From Cobetia marina (GTDB taxonomy: Bacteria; Pseudomonadota; Gammaproteobacteria; Pseudomonadales; Halomonadaceae): a stretch of 64,000 nucleotides of DNA. The DNA is taken from the NCBI RefSeq assembly GCF_001720485.1, contig NZ_CP017114.1, positions 1,550,001 to 1,614,000 on the forward strand, written 5' to 3'. The notes below the pieces were generated by a model that worked only from the letters and a program-made list of their open reading frames with translations, did not search any database and was not told the DNA's origin. How positions within the stretch are numbered: the stretch's first letter is position 1; each line of letters starts with the position of its first letter. The translations under genes and the position numbers were made by a program. Shown here piece after piece: positions 44,919-54,800 of this stretch.

Positions 44919-46343
44919 TCAGCAGCGACTCAACATCTGCTCCAGCGGTGAGCGCTCGGCACACAGTATCTTCGAGGCTCCCGTCACCGCGAGCTGCATG
45001 CCCGGCTTGCAATAGAAGCCGCCATTGAGCTGCACGGTATGGATGACGGTGTTGCGGAAGCTGCGAAACAGCGTGGTGTCCGGCTTCTCGCCCTGAGTCC
45101 AGAACTCGTGCAGGCTGCCCTGGAAGGTCAGGCCGGGCAGGTTGAAGATCGGGTCGCCCATGCAGTAGGTCGGGCAGCGATACTGCAGCGCGACATTGCC
45201 GGTGGTGCTGTTGACGGTGATCATGCCCTTGGCATGCTGCAGCAGCGTCTCGAGATTGCCGCTTTCCAGATAGACGATGCGGCCGATCACGTCATAGCGG
45301 CGCTCGAGCTCTCGGATCAGCTTCGGGTAATCCACCAGTCCCATGTCGAGCGGGTGGTTCTTGATCACCAGGCGCGCCCCGCGCGGAGCGTTCAGGGCAA
45401 AGCTCTTCATCACTCGCTGGATGACTTCCTGCATGTTGGAAAAGCGCGAATGATGACGGATCTGGGCATCGGTATTGAGCTGCAGCGGCAGCAGATAGAA
45501 GGGCGCGCCACTGTTCATCAGCTGTTCGATGCGTCCGGCATCCCGCCGCTTGTACCAGCGCATCAACGGCAGGCGCGTGGCATAGCCGCAGTATTCCTCC
45601 GCGGCATTGATGCTGTGCGGACGATAGCGCGGGAACAGCAGCGGATTGGCGGCACCGGCCAGATGATAGGTCATGTCATGACGGGCGCGCTCCCAGAAGG
45701 AGGCCTTGAAGCGCTGCGGCGTGGGCGCGTCGTCCAGTTGCCTACCGGCCTCACGGAACCAGTCGGGGTCACGCGGCAGCAGGGAGTGGCCATTGACCCC
45801 CTCGCGCTCCAGCGTCACCCAGAAGGGGCGGAAGTAGCCTTCCTCGAAGACATGGGTGCGAATCCCGAAGTATTCCGCCTTGAGCACGGCATCCCGGTGC
45901 ACGGGACGACGATCCCCGAACAGCACCTGATCCGTGACGTGGTGCCTGCGCCACAGCTCGGCGATCCATTCGCCGAGGTCTTCACTCCGGCCGCGATAGG
46001 CGTAGGCCTTGTCGTGGCGCCAGTAGAAGCTGTCGCCACTGTTGAAGTTGACCTTGATGACCTCGTGCCCGTCCTGCTTCAGCTTGTGGGCAAGATGCAG
46101 GAAGAAGGGCGAGCAGACCCCTTGCAACAGCAGGAAGACACGCCGCTGTCCACCACCGGGAATGCGACGCGCGACAGAGGGAGGAGTCAGCAGAGAGGAA
46201 GGTGTGTCCTGCGTGGTCGGATGCATCACCCCGATATCTTCCGACAGCTTGAACAGCGGCTGCAGCGATGCCAGGCCGCGCGCTTCAGAGCCGCCCGACA
46301 GGGGAGAATGATGATTCGGCAACGCCAGACTTCCTTGTTGCAT
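44919..46343 (-). CDS. kpsS: Capsule Kdo-linker transferase KpsS (RkpJ-like)
   Basis: 474 residues. In E. coli KpsS adds the first beta-Kdo to phosphatidylglycerol to start the poly-Kdo linker of ABC-exported capsules. Visible family features: VFLLLQGVCSPFFLHLAHKL, GHEVIKVNFNSGDSFYW, VLKAEYFGIRTHVFEEGYFRP, FYLLPLQLNTDAQIRHHSRF, LVIKNHPLDMG and TVNSTTGNVALQYRCPTY. About 65 extra residues precede the fold. It starts 3 nt after the kpsC stop, so the two are co-translated. With the rkp lipid genes following, its acceptor here may be a special lipid rather than ordinary PG. Confidence 0.9.
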   Translation of the reverse strand: MQQGSLALPNHHSPLSGGSEARGLASLQPLFKLSEDIGVMHPTTQDTPSSLLTPPSVARRIPGGGQRRVFLLLQGVCSPFFLHLAHKLKQDGHEVIKVNFNSGDSFYWRHDKAYAYRGRSEDLGEWIAELWRRHHVTDQVLFGDRRPVHRDAVLKAEYFGIRTHVFEEGYFRPFWVTLEREGVNGHSLLPRDPDWFREAGRQLDDAPTPQRFKASFWERARHDMTYHLAGAANPLLFPRYRPHSINAAEEYCGYATRLPLMRWYKRRDAGRIEQLMNSGAPFYLLPLQLNTDAQIRHHSRFSNMQEVIQRVMKSFALNAPRGARLVIKNHPLDMGLVDYPKLIRELERRYDVIGRIVYLESGNLETLLQHAKGMITVNSTTGNVALQYRCPTYCMGDPIFNLPGLTFQGSLHEFWTQGEKPDTTLFRSFRNTVIHTVQLNGGFYCKPGMQLAVTGASKILCAERSPLEQMLSRC

Positions 46344-46346
46344 AGG

Positions 46347-48689
46347 TCAGTGCCTTCCAATGAATAGCGCACGATAGCCGCGGTAGAGCCTTGTTTTCCA
46401 AGGCAGGGTGATCTTGCGGGTGCCATTTCTCAGCATGGTGCGTTGTTGTTCCAGAATCGTGACAACCGTCTCGGCGTTACAGTGATGCCCGTACACCGGG
46501 TCCACGTACAGCGGGTACTCGATCAGGGCACCCGCCACCAGCGCATCAAGACTCAGGCGCCGTGTGCGACGTTCACAGCTGACGCGATCATGGGTCAGCC
46601 CCCAGCCGGCATAGAAAGGCAGCCCGTGGGTCGTGACTTCCACTCCGCGCAACAGTGCCTCGAAGCCCGCCAGGGAACACAGCGTGTGGACATGATCGAC
46701 CTGTTCGAGCAGCTGGCAGATATCGCCTGAGGTCAACACCAGGTCCTCTGGCGTGTTCTCGCCGGACATCTCCCCGCGCCGACCACCAGAGACAACGTCA
46801 GGGTGCGGTTTGTAGATCATGTAGGCATCAGGATGCAATTCCCGCGCCGCTTCCAGCAGCTCACGGTGGGTCTTGATGCCCGGGCAGGCATGACGGATCG
46901 AGGCGTCCGACTCCACCTGGCCGACCACCAGCACGATCTCGCGCTCGCCGGCCAGGGCCCGCAGGTCCGGCAGGGCGTCATGTTCTGCATTGTACTTGCT
47001 CAGCCCCAGCGCAATGATGCGCTCCCGTAGACGACGCGCCCGCGCAAGTTCGGCGTCGTCAAGCGCGTGGTGCTCAAGCCAGTCCTCCAGCGTGCTGGCA
47101 CGCTGGGCATCGAAATGCATCGCCTTGTCGTCGACGATCAGCGACAGGGGGCGGGTGAGGTCCACTCCCAGGCCGACGGAGCGCAGGAAGCCGTCTTCCA
47201 TCATCCAGAGCTCGCCGCCGGCTGATCTGACCTTCTCCTGGCGCTCGGGGGGCGTGCGGCCAGCCCAGCTCAGGACCTTCTGTGGCAATGCGGAGGCAGT
47301 CGGCTGAGTGAGACGCTCCAGTGCGCGTTCAGGATGCTTCTCGAAGCGAAGTTCCGACCATGGCCCCAGGAAGAAGCCGATGAACTTCTGTTTCCATCCG
47401 GAAAACTCCAGCCCTTGCCACTGTCCTGCCATGCGTGAAGCGACTCGTTTCTGGTCTGCCAGCAGCTGAAGGACCTCCTCCAGCGAAGCGCGCTCCCCGG
47501 TGTAGGGGTTGGCATAGCGTGAATACTCGAGGTACGCCGCGGCGAAGACCTGTTCCAGACGGCGTGATTCGCCGCGGCGCTCGCACGCCTGGCGATCCTC
47601 GGTCAGCCCCCAGCCGGCATAGAAGGGCAGGCCATGACAGGTCACCGTCAAGCCGGCCAGCAGTGCCTCGAAGCCCAGCTGGCTGGTCACCACATGCACG
47701 GCGTCCACCTGCTCGAACAGTGACCAGGGATTGATGTCGTCGCTGAGCAGGGTACACCCCAGTCGGCGCGCCTCTTCCACCAGATAGCCCTGCTTCTTGC
47801 CGGCGATCACATCCGGATGCGTCTTCACCCACACCTCGGCCTCCGGCTCGGCGCATGCCTCTCTCAACATGGCGAGAAAGGTCGCCTGCGTAGCCATGCC
47901 GCCTTCTATCGAGGCATCGCCAGATGTCTGGTCTACCACCAGCACACGCCGCGCCTTCGTCCTGGCGGGCAGCTGTCGCTCCGGCGCATGGTTGTACTTG
48001 CTCAGGCGCTGGTGGCGAAGACGCTGCATGGCAGTGCGGGCACGCATCAGAAGCGCCTCGTCCTGACGCTCAGGCGCCTCAAGAATCAGCTGCTCCAGGT
48101 CACTCGGCTGGCGGGCGTCGTAATAGATGCCCTGATGATCCACCACCATCGACATGGCGGGGTAGCCTGCACTTGCCAGCGTGAGTGAGCGCACGAAGCC
48201 ATCTTCCAATGCGATATAGGGCAGCGCATGTCGCCGGGCATACGCGCGCGCCTGAGCCGCCGTTGCCTTGTGTCCCCATCCGACGACAGCGCTGGATTCA
48301 GTGCGGAAAATACTGCATACATTAGCATTTTTTGTACTACTAAAGCCGAATATCGAAGGGGAGGAAGTGGCCTTGATGGGCGTTGTTTTCTGGCGAGGTA
48401 AACATGCAAAAAGTGGTGATTTTCTTACATTTTTGCCGGTCGCAGGTGGGGTGGCAGCGGCGTTTTTCGGGCGACACGAGGGGGGGTGGCATGCCGGCGA
48501 ACGGCATGGCGCACCGAGAGATGCCGAGACACCGGCCTTCTTCAGTGGCAACAGCTCCGGAATGAAAGCCTCAAGGTGAGGCTGGCGCAGGATTCCACGC
48601 GAGAAGCACAGTGTCTGCCGGGAGGCCCCGCATGTCGGGGGTTTCCGGCGATTAGGGGAGTCAGCGAGAAAGGCGCAGCGAGACTGCAT
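46347..48689 (-). CDS. kpsC: Capsule poly-Kdo linker transferase KpsC
   Basis: 780 residues from the ATG at 48689 (GGTGG upstream); the open frame extends to 48863. Two tandem homologous Kdo-transferase modules, as in E. coli KpsC (675 residues). Module 1 has LEDGFVRSL, VVDQTSGDASIEGG, VKTHPDVIAGKK, VTSQLGFEALLAG, GLPFYAGWGLTEDR. Module 2 has MEDGFLRSVGLGVDL, SKYNAEHDALP, VVGQVESDASI, YKPHPDVVSGGR and GLPFYAGWGLTHDR. It extends the Kdo linker begun by KpsS. The first ~110 residues align poorly: after GILRQPHLEAFIPELLP comes a roughly 80-residue low-similarity stretch before VVGWGHKATAAQ, possibly a decayed or inserted segment. First gene of the minus-strand operon. Confidence 0.9.
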   Translation of the reverse strand: MQSRCAFLADSPNRRKPPTCGASRQTLCFSRGILRQPHLEAFIPELLPLKKAGVSASLGAPCRSPACHPPSCRPKNAAATPPATGKNVRKSPLFACLPRQKTTPIKATSSPSIFGFSSTKNANVCSIFRTESSAVVGWGHKATAAQARAYARRHALPYIALEDGFVRSLTLASAGYPAMSMVVDHQGIYYDARQPSDLEQLILEAPERQDEALLMRARTAMQRLRHQRLSKYNHAPERQLPARTKARRVLVVDQTSGDASIEGGMATQATFLAMLREACAEPEAEVWVKTHPDVIAGKKQGYLVEEARRLGCTLLSDDINPWSLFEQVDAVHVVTSQLGFEALLAGLTVTCHGLPFYAGWGLTEDRQACERRGESRRLEQVFAAAYLEYSRYANPYTGERASLEEVLQLLADQKRVASRMAGQWQGLEFSGWKQKFIGFFLGPWSELRFEKHPERALERLTQPTASALPQKVLSWAGRTPPERQEKVRSAGGELWMMEDGFLRSVGLGVDLTRPLSLIVDDKAMHFDAQRASTLEDWLEHHALDDAELARARRLRERIIALGLSKYNAEHDALPDLRALAGEREIVLVVGQVESDASIRHACPGIKTHRELLEAARELHPDAYMIYKPHPDVVSGGRRGEMSGENTPEDLVLTSGDICQLLEQVDHVHTLCSLAGFEALLRGVEVTTHGLPFYAGWGLTHDRVSCERRTRRLSLDALVAGALIEYPLYVDPVYGHHCNAETVVTILEQQRTMLRNGTRKITLPWKTRLYRGYRALFIGRH

Positions 48690-49089
48690 GAAAAGCCACC
48701 ATCCGTGTTTTTTGATTGCGCCCAGCATGCAAGATATCCGTTGCACTGAAAAAAAGTGACTACTCACTCGTGGTGATGGCGACGTCCTTGCCGCTCTTGC
48801 GGCATTACCGTTGACGCAGAGTCCGCAAATAGGGAAAGTACGCAAAGTGACGAATGAATTCAATCAAAGTCTTCGTGGATGAAACTGGTAGCAGGCAAAT
48901 GATTAGTCTGAGCGTTTTGCCTCAAGTCAGTCTTATTAACTGCATGCTTTAGTGGCATGAGCTTTGCTGCTAATGTGTCCCGCTTCGATAGAGAATGTCT
49001 CCTCGCCAAGCTCGGTGGGTCATGCACCTCACGAATGAACGCGCTGAGCAGAAACGAGAAGCGGCAGGATGCCAAGGGAACATCTGTAG
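48690..49089. other. Divergent promoter region kpsC / SLC13 gene
   Basis: About 400 bases between the two divergent capsule halves. It should hold both promoters. No ops match was found on the kpsC strand here, and no gene-like frame. Confidence 0.5.
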
Positions 49090-50019
49090 ATGGATATTGC
49101 GCAGCACATGGATGCTGTCATTACACTCGTCGTCACGATAGGTGTGCTGGCAGGACTGATCTGGAACCGCTGGCCCGCTGAGTGGCTGATGATGGCCGCC
49201 GCCGTGCTGCTGATCCTGCTGGGTGTCATTTCTCCTACCACCTTCCTGTCCGGTTTCGCCAATCCGGGGATCATGACCATCGGCGCACTCTTCGTGGTGG
49301 CGGCCGGGGTCCAGGAGACCGGCGCGCTGCGCTGGATGCTGGAGCGTCTGCTCGGGCGTCCCACCTCACCGTCTTCCGCATTGGCACGCCTGATGCCGAT
49401 CACCTCGCTGTTGAGTGCCTTCCTCAACAATACTCCCGTGGTCGCACAGTTCATCGGTCTCGTTCAGGGCTGGTGCGCGCGCATGAAGATCTCTCCCTCC
49501 CGTCTGCTGATGCCGATGAGCTACGCCGCCATTCTGATGCTATTCACCGGCTACCTGCTTGCTGTCCAGGCGCGTGACAGCATCGATGGTGGCGTGTTGG
49601 TCGTGATCGCCGCCGCCCTCGCGCTGGGCCAGGCCATGCCCGATAGTGGTGCAGCCCAGGTCGTGGCTGACCAGTTGATGCAGTTCGGCGATGGCTTACC
49701 CTTCCTGGTGCTGGTCTACATCACCACGACGCTTTTCACCGAGATCATCACCAACAATGCCGCCGCCGTGCTCATGTTTCCGATCGCCATGACAGTGAGT
49801 GTGCAGTTGAAGGTCTCCTTTATGCCCTATGTGATTGCCATCATGTACGCGGCTTCGGCCAGCTTCCTCACGCCACCGGGGTGTCAGGGCAGCCTGATGG
49901 TGATAGGGCCCGGCGGCTACAAGGCGTCAGATTTCATGAGGATCGGGTTGTCGATGAGTCTCATCATCGGGTTGCTCTCCGTGGTTCTGAGTCCCGTAAT
50001 CTGGCCCGTCGCGGGATAG
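49090..50019 (+). CDS. Internally deleted SLC13-family (sulfate-type) permease
   Basis: 309 residues instead of the usual ~590 of SLC13/DASS permeases with TrkA-C domains. The first part matches normally (MMAAAVLLILLGVISP, GFANPGIMTIGALFVVAAG, LSAFLNNTPVVAQF, RLLMPMSYAAIL). It then jumps directly into late sequence (TGYLLAVQARDSIDGGVLVV, TEIITNNAAAVLMFPIAM). Missing are the first GTSTN substrate motif and both regulatory TrkA-C domains. The second substrate loop reads FLTPPGCQGSLMV where FATPIGYQTNLMV is usual. It therefore looks like an in-frame deletion remnant, unlikely to transport. Its place ahead of cysQ-cysD-cysNC suggests an ancestral sulfate importer. Confidence 0.75.
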   Translation: MDIAQHMDAVITLVVTIGVLAGLIWNRWPAEWLMMAAAVLLILLGVISPTTFLSGFANPGIMTIGALFVVAAGVQETGALRWMLERLLGRPTSPSSALARLMPITSLLSAFLNNTPVVAQFIGLVQGWCARMKISPSRLLMPMSYAAILMLFTGYLLAVQARDSIDGGVLVVIAAALALGQAMPDSGAAQVVADQLMQFGDGLPFLVLVYITTTLFTEIITNNAAAVLMFPIAMTVSVQLKVSFMPYVIAIMYAASASFLTPPGCQGSLMVIGPGGYKASDFMRIGLSMSLIIGLLSVVLSPVIWPVAG

Positions 50020-50176
50020 CATGTGTAACCCGAGATGAGGAGGATGGCAGGCTTATTGCCTCTTCAATGTGCATATTCGTGGCAATCGAGTACACCCTGC
50101 AGGACAACGATGGTGGCACTGGTGTCATATCACCCGCAGTAATGAGCGCCAGACACCAATACGTACAGGAAAGCAC

Positions 50177-51016
50177 ATGATAGATACGACTGCGGCAGGT
50201 ACCCCACGCGCGAAGTTGACCGCGCTAGAGTCGATTGCTCGCAAGGCCGGCGCCGCCATCATGGACATCTATGAGAGTGGCGACTTCACTGTCGACATGA
50301 AGGCGGATGACTCTCCGCTGACCACGGCAGACCGTGCGGCGCATGCCGTCATCGTCGAGGGCCTCAAGGAGATGGAGGCTGAGTTCGGCGCCACGCCGAT
50401 CCTGTCCGAGGAAGATGCCGACATCCGCTGGGACGTGCGCAGCGAGTGGTCCCGTTACTGGCTGGTGGACCCGCTGGATGGCACCAAGGAATTCATCAAG
50501 CGCAATGGCGAATTCACCGTCAATATCGCGCTGATCGAGCAGGGCGTGCCGACGATGGGCGTCGTCTATGCCCCGGCCATCGAGACGCTTTATGTGGGTG
50601 CCCAGCAGAGTGAGGGCCAGGCGCCCATCGCCGAGAAGCAGGTCGGCGAGGGCGAGCGTCAGGCGATTTCCGTCGCTCAGGTGCCCGGTGAGCAGGACAG
50701 CTGGCGCATCGTCGGCAGCCGCACCCACCAGAGTGATGACTTCAAGGCCTTCGTCGCCAATTTCCATGCCTGTGACATCGTCGCCATGGGCAGCTCACTG
50801 AAGCTGTGCCTGGTGGCGGAAGGGGCGGCAGATCTTTACCCGCGTCTCGGCCCGACCTGTGAGTGGGATACCGGTGCGGCACATGCCGTCGTCGAGGCTG
50901 CCGGTGGGCAGGTGCTCAATGTCGAGACTCGCCAGGCGCTGCGCTACAACCAGCACGATAGCGTGCTGAATCCCTATTTCATCGTGTGCGCCAGACCGGC
51001 AGCCCCCTGGGCGTGA
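50177..51016 (+). CDS. cysQ: 3'(2'),5'-bisphosphate nucleotidase CysQ
   Basis: Hydrolyses PAP (the by-product of PAPS-using reactions) to AMP. 279 residues from the ATG at 50177 (AGGAAA upstream). Inositol-monophosphatase fold with Mg2+ motifs SEEDAD, WLVDPLDGTKEFIKRNGEFTV (read in parts) and CEWDTGAAHAVVEAAGGQVL. Usually found near sulfate-activation genes. Here it precedes cysD-cysNC inside the capsule region, fitting a role in recycling PAP from PAPS reduction or from sulfotransferases. Confidence 0.94.
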   Translation: MIDTTAAGTPRAKLTALESIARKAGAAIMDIYESGDFTVDMKADDSPLTTADRAAHAVIVEGLKEMEAEFGATPILSEEDADIRWDVRSEWSRYWLVDPLDGTKEFIKRNGEFTVNIALIEQGVPTMGVVYAPAIETLYVGAQQSEGQAPIAEKQVGEGERQAISVAQVPGEQDSWRIVGSRTHQSDDFKAFVANFHACDIVAMGSSLKLCLVAEGAADLYPRLGPTCEWDTGAAHAVVEAAGGQVLNVETRQALRYNQHDSVLNPYFIVCARPAAPWA

Positions 51017-51171
51017 TGCCCGACTGCGTGGGATGCGCCACGGCGTCACAGGACTGACGTCTGTGCATGTCAGTCTGATGTCAAAAATACATGGCTTTCT
51101 TCAGTGTGCGCGGCTTCGTCTGCGAGTGAAGAGGCAGGAATAACCAGCAGTGTGATCGCAAGGAATCTGTA

Positions 51172-52113
51172 ATGACAGCATCGTCCACGGCTGAAAAACT
51201 CGGTATCACACCGGAACGTCAGACCCACCTCAAGCAGCTCGAGGCCGAGTCCATCCACATCATTCGTGAAGTGGCGGCCGAGTTCTCCAATCCGGTCATG
51301 CTCTACTCCATCGGCAAGGACTCCGCCGTGATGCTGCATCTGGCGCGCAAGGCCTTCGCGCCGGGCGTGCCGCCGTTCCCCCTGATGCACGTCAACACCA
51401 CCTGGAAATTCCAGGAGATGATCAAGTTCCGCGATGAGATGGCCGCGGAAGTCGGCATGGAACTGATCGAGCACATCAATCAGGAAGGTGTCGAGGCGAA
51501 CATCAACCCGTTCGAGCACGGCAGCGCCAAGTACACCGACATCATGAAGACCCAATCGCTGAAGCAGGCGCTGGACAAGCATGGTTTCGATGCGGCCTTC
51601 GGCGGTGCGCGTCGTGACGAGGAAGCTTCACGCGCGAAAGAACGTGTCTACTCCTTCCGTGACCAGTACCACCGCTGGGACCCCAAGAATCAGCGTCCGG
51701 AGCTGTGGAACATCTACAACTCCAAGATCAACAAGGGCGAGTCCATCCGCGTCTTCCCGCTCTCCAACTGGACCGAGCTGGACATCTGGCAGTACATCTA
51801 TCTTGAATCCATCAAGATCGTGCCGCTCTACTACTCCGCCGTGCGTCCGGTGGTGAAGCGTGACGGCCTCGACATCATGGTCGATGACGACCGTCTGCCG
51901 CTCAAGGAAGGCGAAGTGCCGGAGATGAAGTCCGTGCGCTTCCGCACCCTGGGCTGCTATCCGCTGACCGGCGCCGTGGAATCCACCGCCGCGACCCTGC
52001 CGGAAATCATCCAGGAAATGCTGCTGACCCGTACCAGCGAGCGCTCCGGTCGTGCCATCGATCACGATCAGGCAGGCTCCATGGAGAAGAAGAAGCGCGA
52101 AGGCTATTTCTAA
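51172..52113 (+). CDS. cysD: Sulfate adenylyltransferase subunit 2
   Basis: Catalytic ATP sulfurylase subunit forming APS from sulfate and ATP, driven by CysN GTPase. 313 residues, collinear with E. coli CysD (302). Signatures: [20 protein letters not shown], the PP-loop [90 protein letters not shown], and the end [12 protein letters not shown]. Followed 167 nt later by cysNC. Confidence 0.97.
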   Translation: MTASSTAEKLGITPERQTHLKQLEAESIHIIREVAAEFSNPVMLYSIGKDSAVMLHLARKAFAPGVPPFPLMHVNTTWKFQEMIKFRDEMAAEVGMELIEHINQEGVEANINPFEHGSAKYTDIMKTQSLKQALDKHGFDAAFGGARRDEEASRAKERVYSFRDQYHRWDPKNQRPELWNIYNSKINKGESIRVFPLSNWTELDIWQYIYLESIKIVPLYYSAVRPVVKRDGLDIMVDDDRLPLKEGEVPEMKSVRFRTLGCYPLTGAVESTAATLPEIIQEMLLTRTSERSGRAIDHDQAGSMEKKKREGYF

Positions 52114-52280
52114 GTACTTATGTTAGGCAGTCGTGCCATGCGCCACTGTCTCACAGGCTTTCGTCCACAGTGTTCCTCGACAGACGACAGCCAACGAAAT
52201 TACAGAACACGGGATGTTCGCAGCGCTGGAAGTCTCGTGGGAGGCTCGCGCCGAACAGACCGGGTTCAGGGAGAATGACA

Positions 52281-54191
52281 GTGTCACACCAGTCAACGAT
52301 GATCGCGGAAAACATCGAAGCCTATCTCAAGGAACACGAGCAGAAAGATCTGCTGCGTTTCATCACCTGCGGCAGCGTGGATGACGGCAAGTCGACCCTG
52401 ATCGGTCGTCTGCTTCATGACTCCAAGATGATCTACGAAGATCAGCTGGCCGCCATCACCCGCGATTCCAAGAAGAGCGGCACCACCGGCAAGGTCGATC
52501 TGGCGCTGCTGGTCGATGGTCTGCAGTCAGAGCGTGAGCAGGGCATCACCATCGATGTCGCCTACCGCTACTTCTCCACCGACAAGCGCAAGTTCATCAT
52601 CGCTGATACGCCGGGGCACGAGCAGTACACCCGCAACATGGCCACCGGTGCCTCCACCGCGAGCCTGGCGATCATCCTGATCGATGCGCGCTACGGCGTG
52701 CAGACCCAGACCCGCCGTCACAGCTACATCTGCTCGCTGCTGGGTATCCAGCATATGGTGGTCGCGGTCAACAAGATGGATATCGTCGACTACTCACAGG
52801 AACGCTTCGACGAGATCGTCGCGGACTACCAGGAGTTCGCCAAGGACCTGGAAGTCCCGGATATCCGCTTCGCGCCGCTGTCCGCACTGGAAGGCGACAA
52901 CGTCGTCTCTCTCAGCGCCAATACCCCGTGGTATGACGATGCCGCCTACGAAGCGCGTCCGCTGATGGACATCCTCGAGACCGTCGATGTCACCGAGGAC
53001 AGCAACCTGACCGACCTGCGCTTCCCGGTGCAGTACGTCAATCGTCCGAACCTCAACTTCCGTGGTTACTGCGGCACCCTGGCCGCCGGCACTGTCTCAC
53101 CGGGGCAGCAGATCAAGGTACTGCCGTCCGGCAAGACCTCCACGGTCGAGCGCATCGTCACCTTCGACGGCGATCTCGACATCGCCTGGCCGGGCCAGGC
53201 TGTCACGCTGACACTGACCGATGAGATCGACATCTCGCGCGGCGACATGATCGTGGCGGTGGATTCCGACATGGAGCCCTGCACCGCCTTTACCGCGGAC
53301 GTGGTGTGGATGCATGAGAATCCGCTGGTGGTCGGCAAGGAATACGAGCTCAAGCTCGGTACCTCCAGTGTCATCGGTCGCGTCGGGCGCATCATTCACC
53401 AGACCGACGTCAACACCATGGCGCGCAATGAAGCGGAGAATATCCCGCTCAATGGCATCGCCCGCGTGCAGGTCGAGCTGAACCAGCCGCTGGCGATGGA
53501 CAGCTACCAGCGTTCGCCGCATACCGGCAGCTTCGTGTTCATTGACCGCCTGTCCAACATCACCATCGGTGCGGGCATGGTCAAGGAGACCCTGAGTGCC
53601 AGCAACATCGTGTGGCACGATATGGCGGTCACCAAGCAGCGCCGCGCCGAACGCAACAAGCAGAAGCCGTGCATCATCTGGTTCACCGGCCTGTCCGGCG
53701 CCGGCAAGTCCACCGCCGCCAACGCGCTGGAGCGTCAGCTGTTCGCCATGGGCTACAACACCTACCTGCTGGATGGCGACAACGTGCGTCACGGCCTGTG
53801 TGGGGATCTTGGCTTCAGTGAATCTGATCGTACTGAAAATATTCGTCGCATTGGTGAAGTCGCCAGGTTGATGGTCGATGCCGGCATGATCACCCTGGTC
53901 AGCTTCATCTCGCCGTTCCAGGCGGATCGTCAGACCGTGCGTGACATGGTCGGCACTGACGAGTTCATCGAAGTCTTCGTCAACACGCCGATCAGCGTCT
54001 GTGAAGAGCGGGATCCCAAGGGCCTGTACCGCAAGGCGCGTGCCGGCGAGATCAGTGACTTCACCGGCATCAGCTCCCCGTACGAAGCCCCGGAGAAACC
54101 GGAAATCGAGATCAACACCGGCGAGCTGACGCTGGAGCAGACCGCTCTTACGCTGGTCAGCCAACTCAAGCACTTCAACGTCATCAGTTGA
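52281..54191 (+). CDS. cysNC: Bifunctional sulfate adenylyltransferase subunit 1 / APS kinase
   Basis: 636 residues from a GTG at 52281 with AGGGAG 7 nt upstream (giving the typical N-terminus [15 protein letters not shown]); an upstream frame to 52170 looks non-coding. N-terminal CysN GTPase: P-loop GSVDDGKST (31-39), [21 protein letters not shown], then EF-Tu-like beta domains. C-terminal CysC domain: [19 protein letters not shown] (about 465-483), [28 protein letters not shown]. It makes APS and phosphorylates it to PAPS, as in the NodQ fusion of rhizobia. No PAPS reductase or sulfotransferase lies in the window. Confidence 0.96.
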   Translation: MSHQSTMIAENIEAYLKEHEQKDLLRFITCGSVDDGKSTLIGRLLHDSKMIYEDQLAAITRDSKKSGTTGKVDLALLVDGLQSEREQGITIDVAYRYFSTDKRKFIIADTPGHEQYTRNMATGASTASLAIILIDARYGVQTQTRRHSYICSLLGIQHMVVAVNKMDIVDYSQERFDEIVADYQEFAKDLEVPDIRFAPLSALEGDNVVSLSANTPWYDDAAYEARPLMDILETVDVTEDSNLTDLRFPVQYVNRPNLNFRGYCGTLAAGTVSPGQQIKVLPSGKTSTVERIVTFDGDLDIAWPGQAVTLTLTDEIDISRGDMIVAVDSDMEPCTAFTADVVWMHENPLVVGKEYELKLGTSSVIGRVGRIIHQTDVNTMARNEAENIPLNGIARVQVELNQPLAMDSYQRSPHTGSFVFIDRLSNITIGAGMVKETLSASNIVWHDMAVTKQRRAERNKQKPCIIWFTGLSGAGKSTAANALERQLFAMGYNTYLLDGDNVRHGLCGDLGFSESDRTENIRRIGEVARLMVDAGMITLVSFISPFQADRQTVRDMVGTDEFIEVFVNTPISVCEERDPKGLYRKARAGEISDFTGISSPYEAPEKPEIEINTGELTLEQTALTLVSQLKHFNVIS

Positions 54192-54253
54192 CGCCTTTAC
54201 ATCGATCATTCCCTGTTGAAGAGCAGGGAGTCTTGCATTATCAGGATATCAAT

Positions 54254-54682
54254 ATGATTTCGCCCTTTATCAAACAACATCGTGCATATGCAATACGGCT
54301 TACTGCAGCAGCAGGCATGGCTCTCATTCTCTCAGGCTGTGCGACTTCTTATCCGGCCTCCAGCGGCGCTGGCAGCACCAACCTGGCCAACCTCACCGGT
54401 GCTGCGTCACTGCCGGCGGATGTCTCGTCATTTCTCGACAGCTCTGCCCCCGGTAGCGTGATCGCCGTGCCTACCAGCCCCTGGGGCAGCGATGTCGAAG
54501 TGGTCGCCCATGAGCGCTACTTCGCCGCCAGTGGGCGTATCTGTCGCGAGTTGACGGTCTCCAATGCGCGTGACCTGCCGAGCAAGGAGCTGGCCTGTCG
54601 TACCAGCAACGAGGGCAAGGCCGGCGAGGGCACCTGGGTGACCCAGCGGCTGGTGACCGGCCTGCTGGAAGAGGCGCGCTGA
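54254..54682 (+). CDS. Small capsule-locus lipoprotein
   Basis: 142 residues from the ATG at 54254 (AGGA 7 nt upstream). Type II signal with lipobox LILSGC (Cys at about residue 30), Ser/Gly-rich linker, then a compact domain including VVAHERYFAASGRICREL and SKELACRTSNEGKAGEGTWVTQ with two Cys. It resembles small lipoproteins (DVU3141-like) found beside ABC-type capsule export genes, but I am not certain of the family. Its position directly before kpsD suggests an outer-membrane export accessory. Confidence 0.65.
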   Translation: MISPFIKQHRAYAIRLTAAAGMALILSGCATSYPASSGAGSTNLANLTGAASLPADVSSFLDSSAPGSVIAVPTSPWGSDVEVVAHERYFAASGRICRELTVSNARDLPSKELACRTSNEGKAGEGTWVTQRLVTGLLEEAR

Positions 54683-54800
54683 GAGGTTTGTACCGCGACT
54701 CAGCATGAATCGACGACACCAGGGAACAGGCTGGCGTGACCGGCACTGTCATTCCTGATCAATACAGCACTATTTTTTGCACTACGAGGGGCCTAGCCCA

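Noticed and set aside
51052..51075. GACTGAC/GTCAGTC inverted repeat after cysQ
   Set aside because: Only 7 bp with a 10-nt loop and no T-run; too weak to call a terminator.
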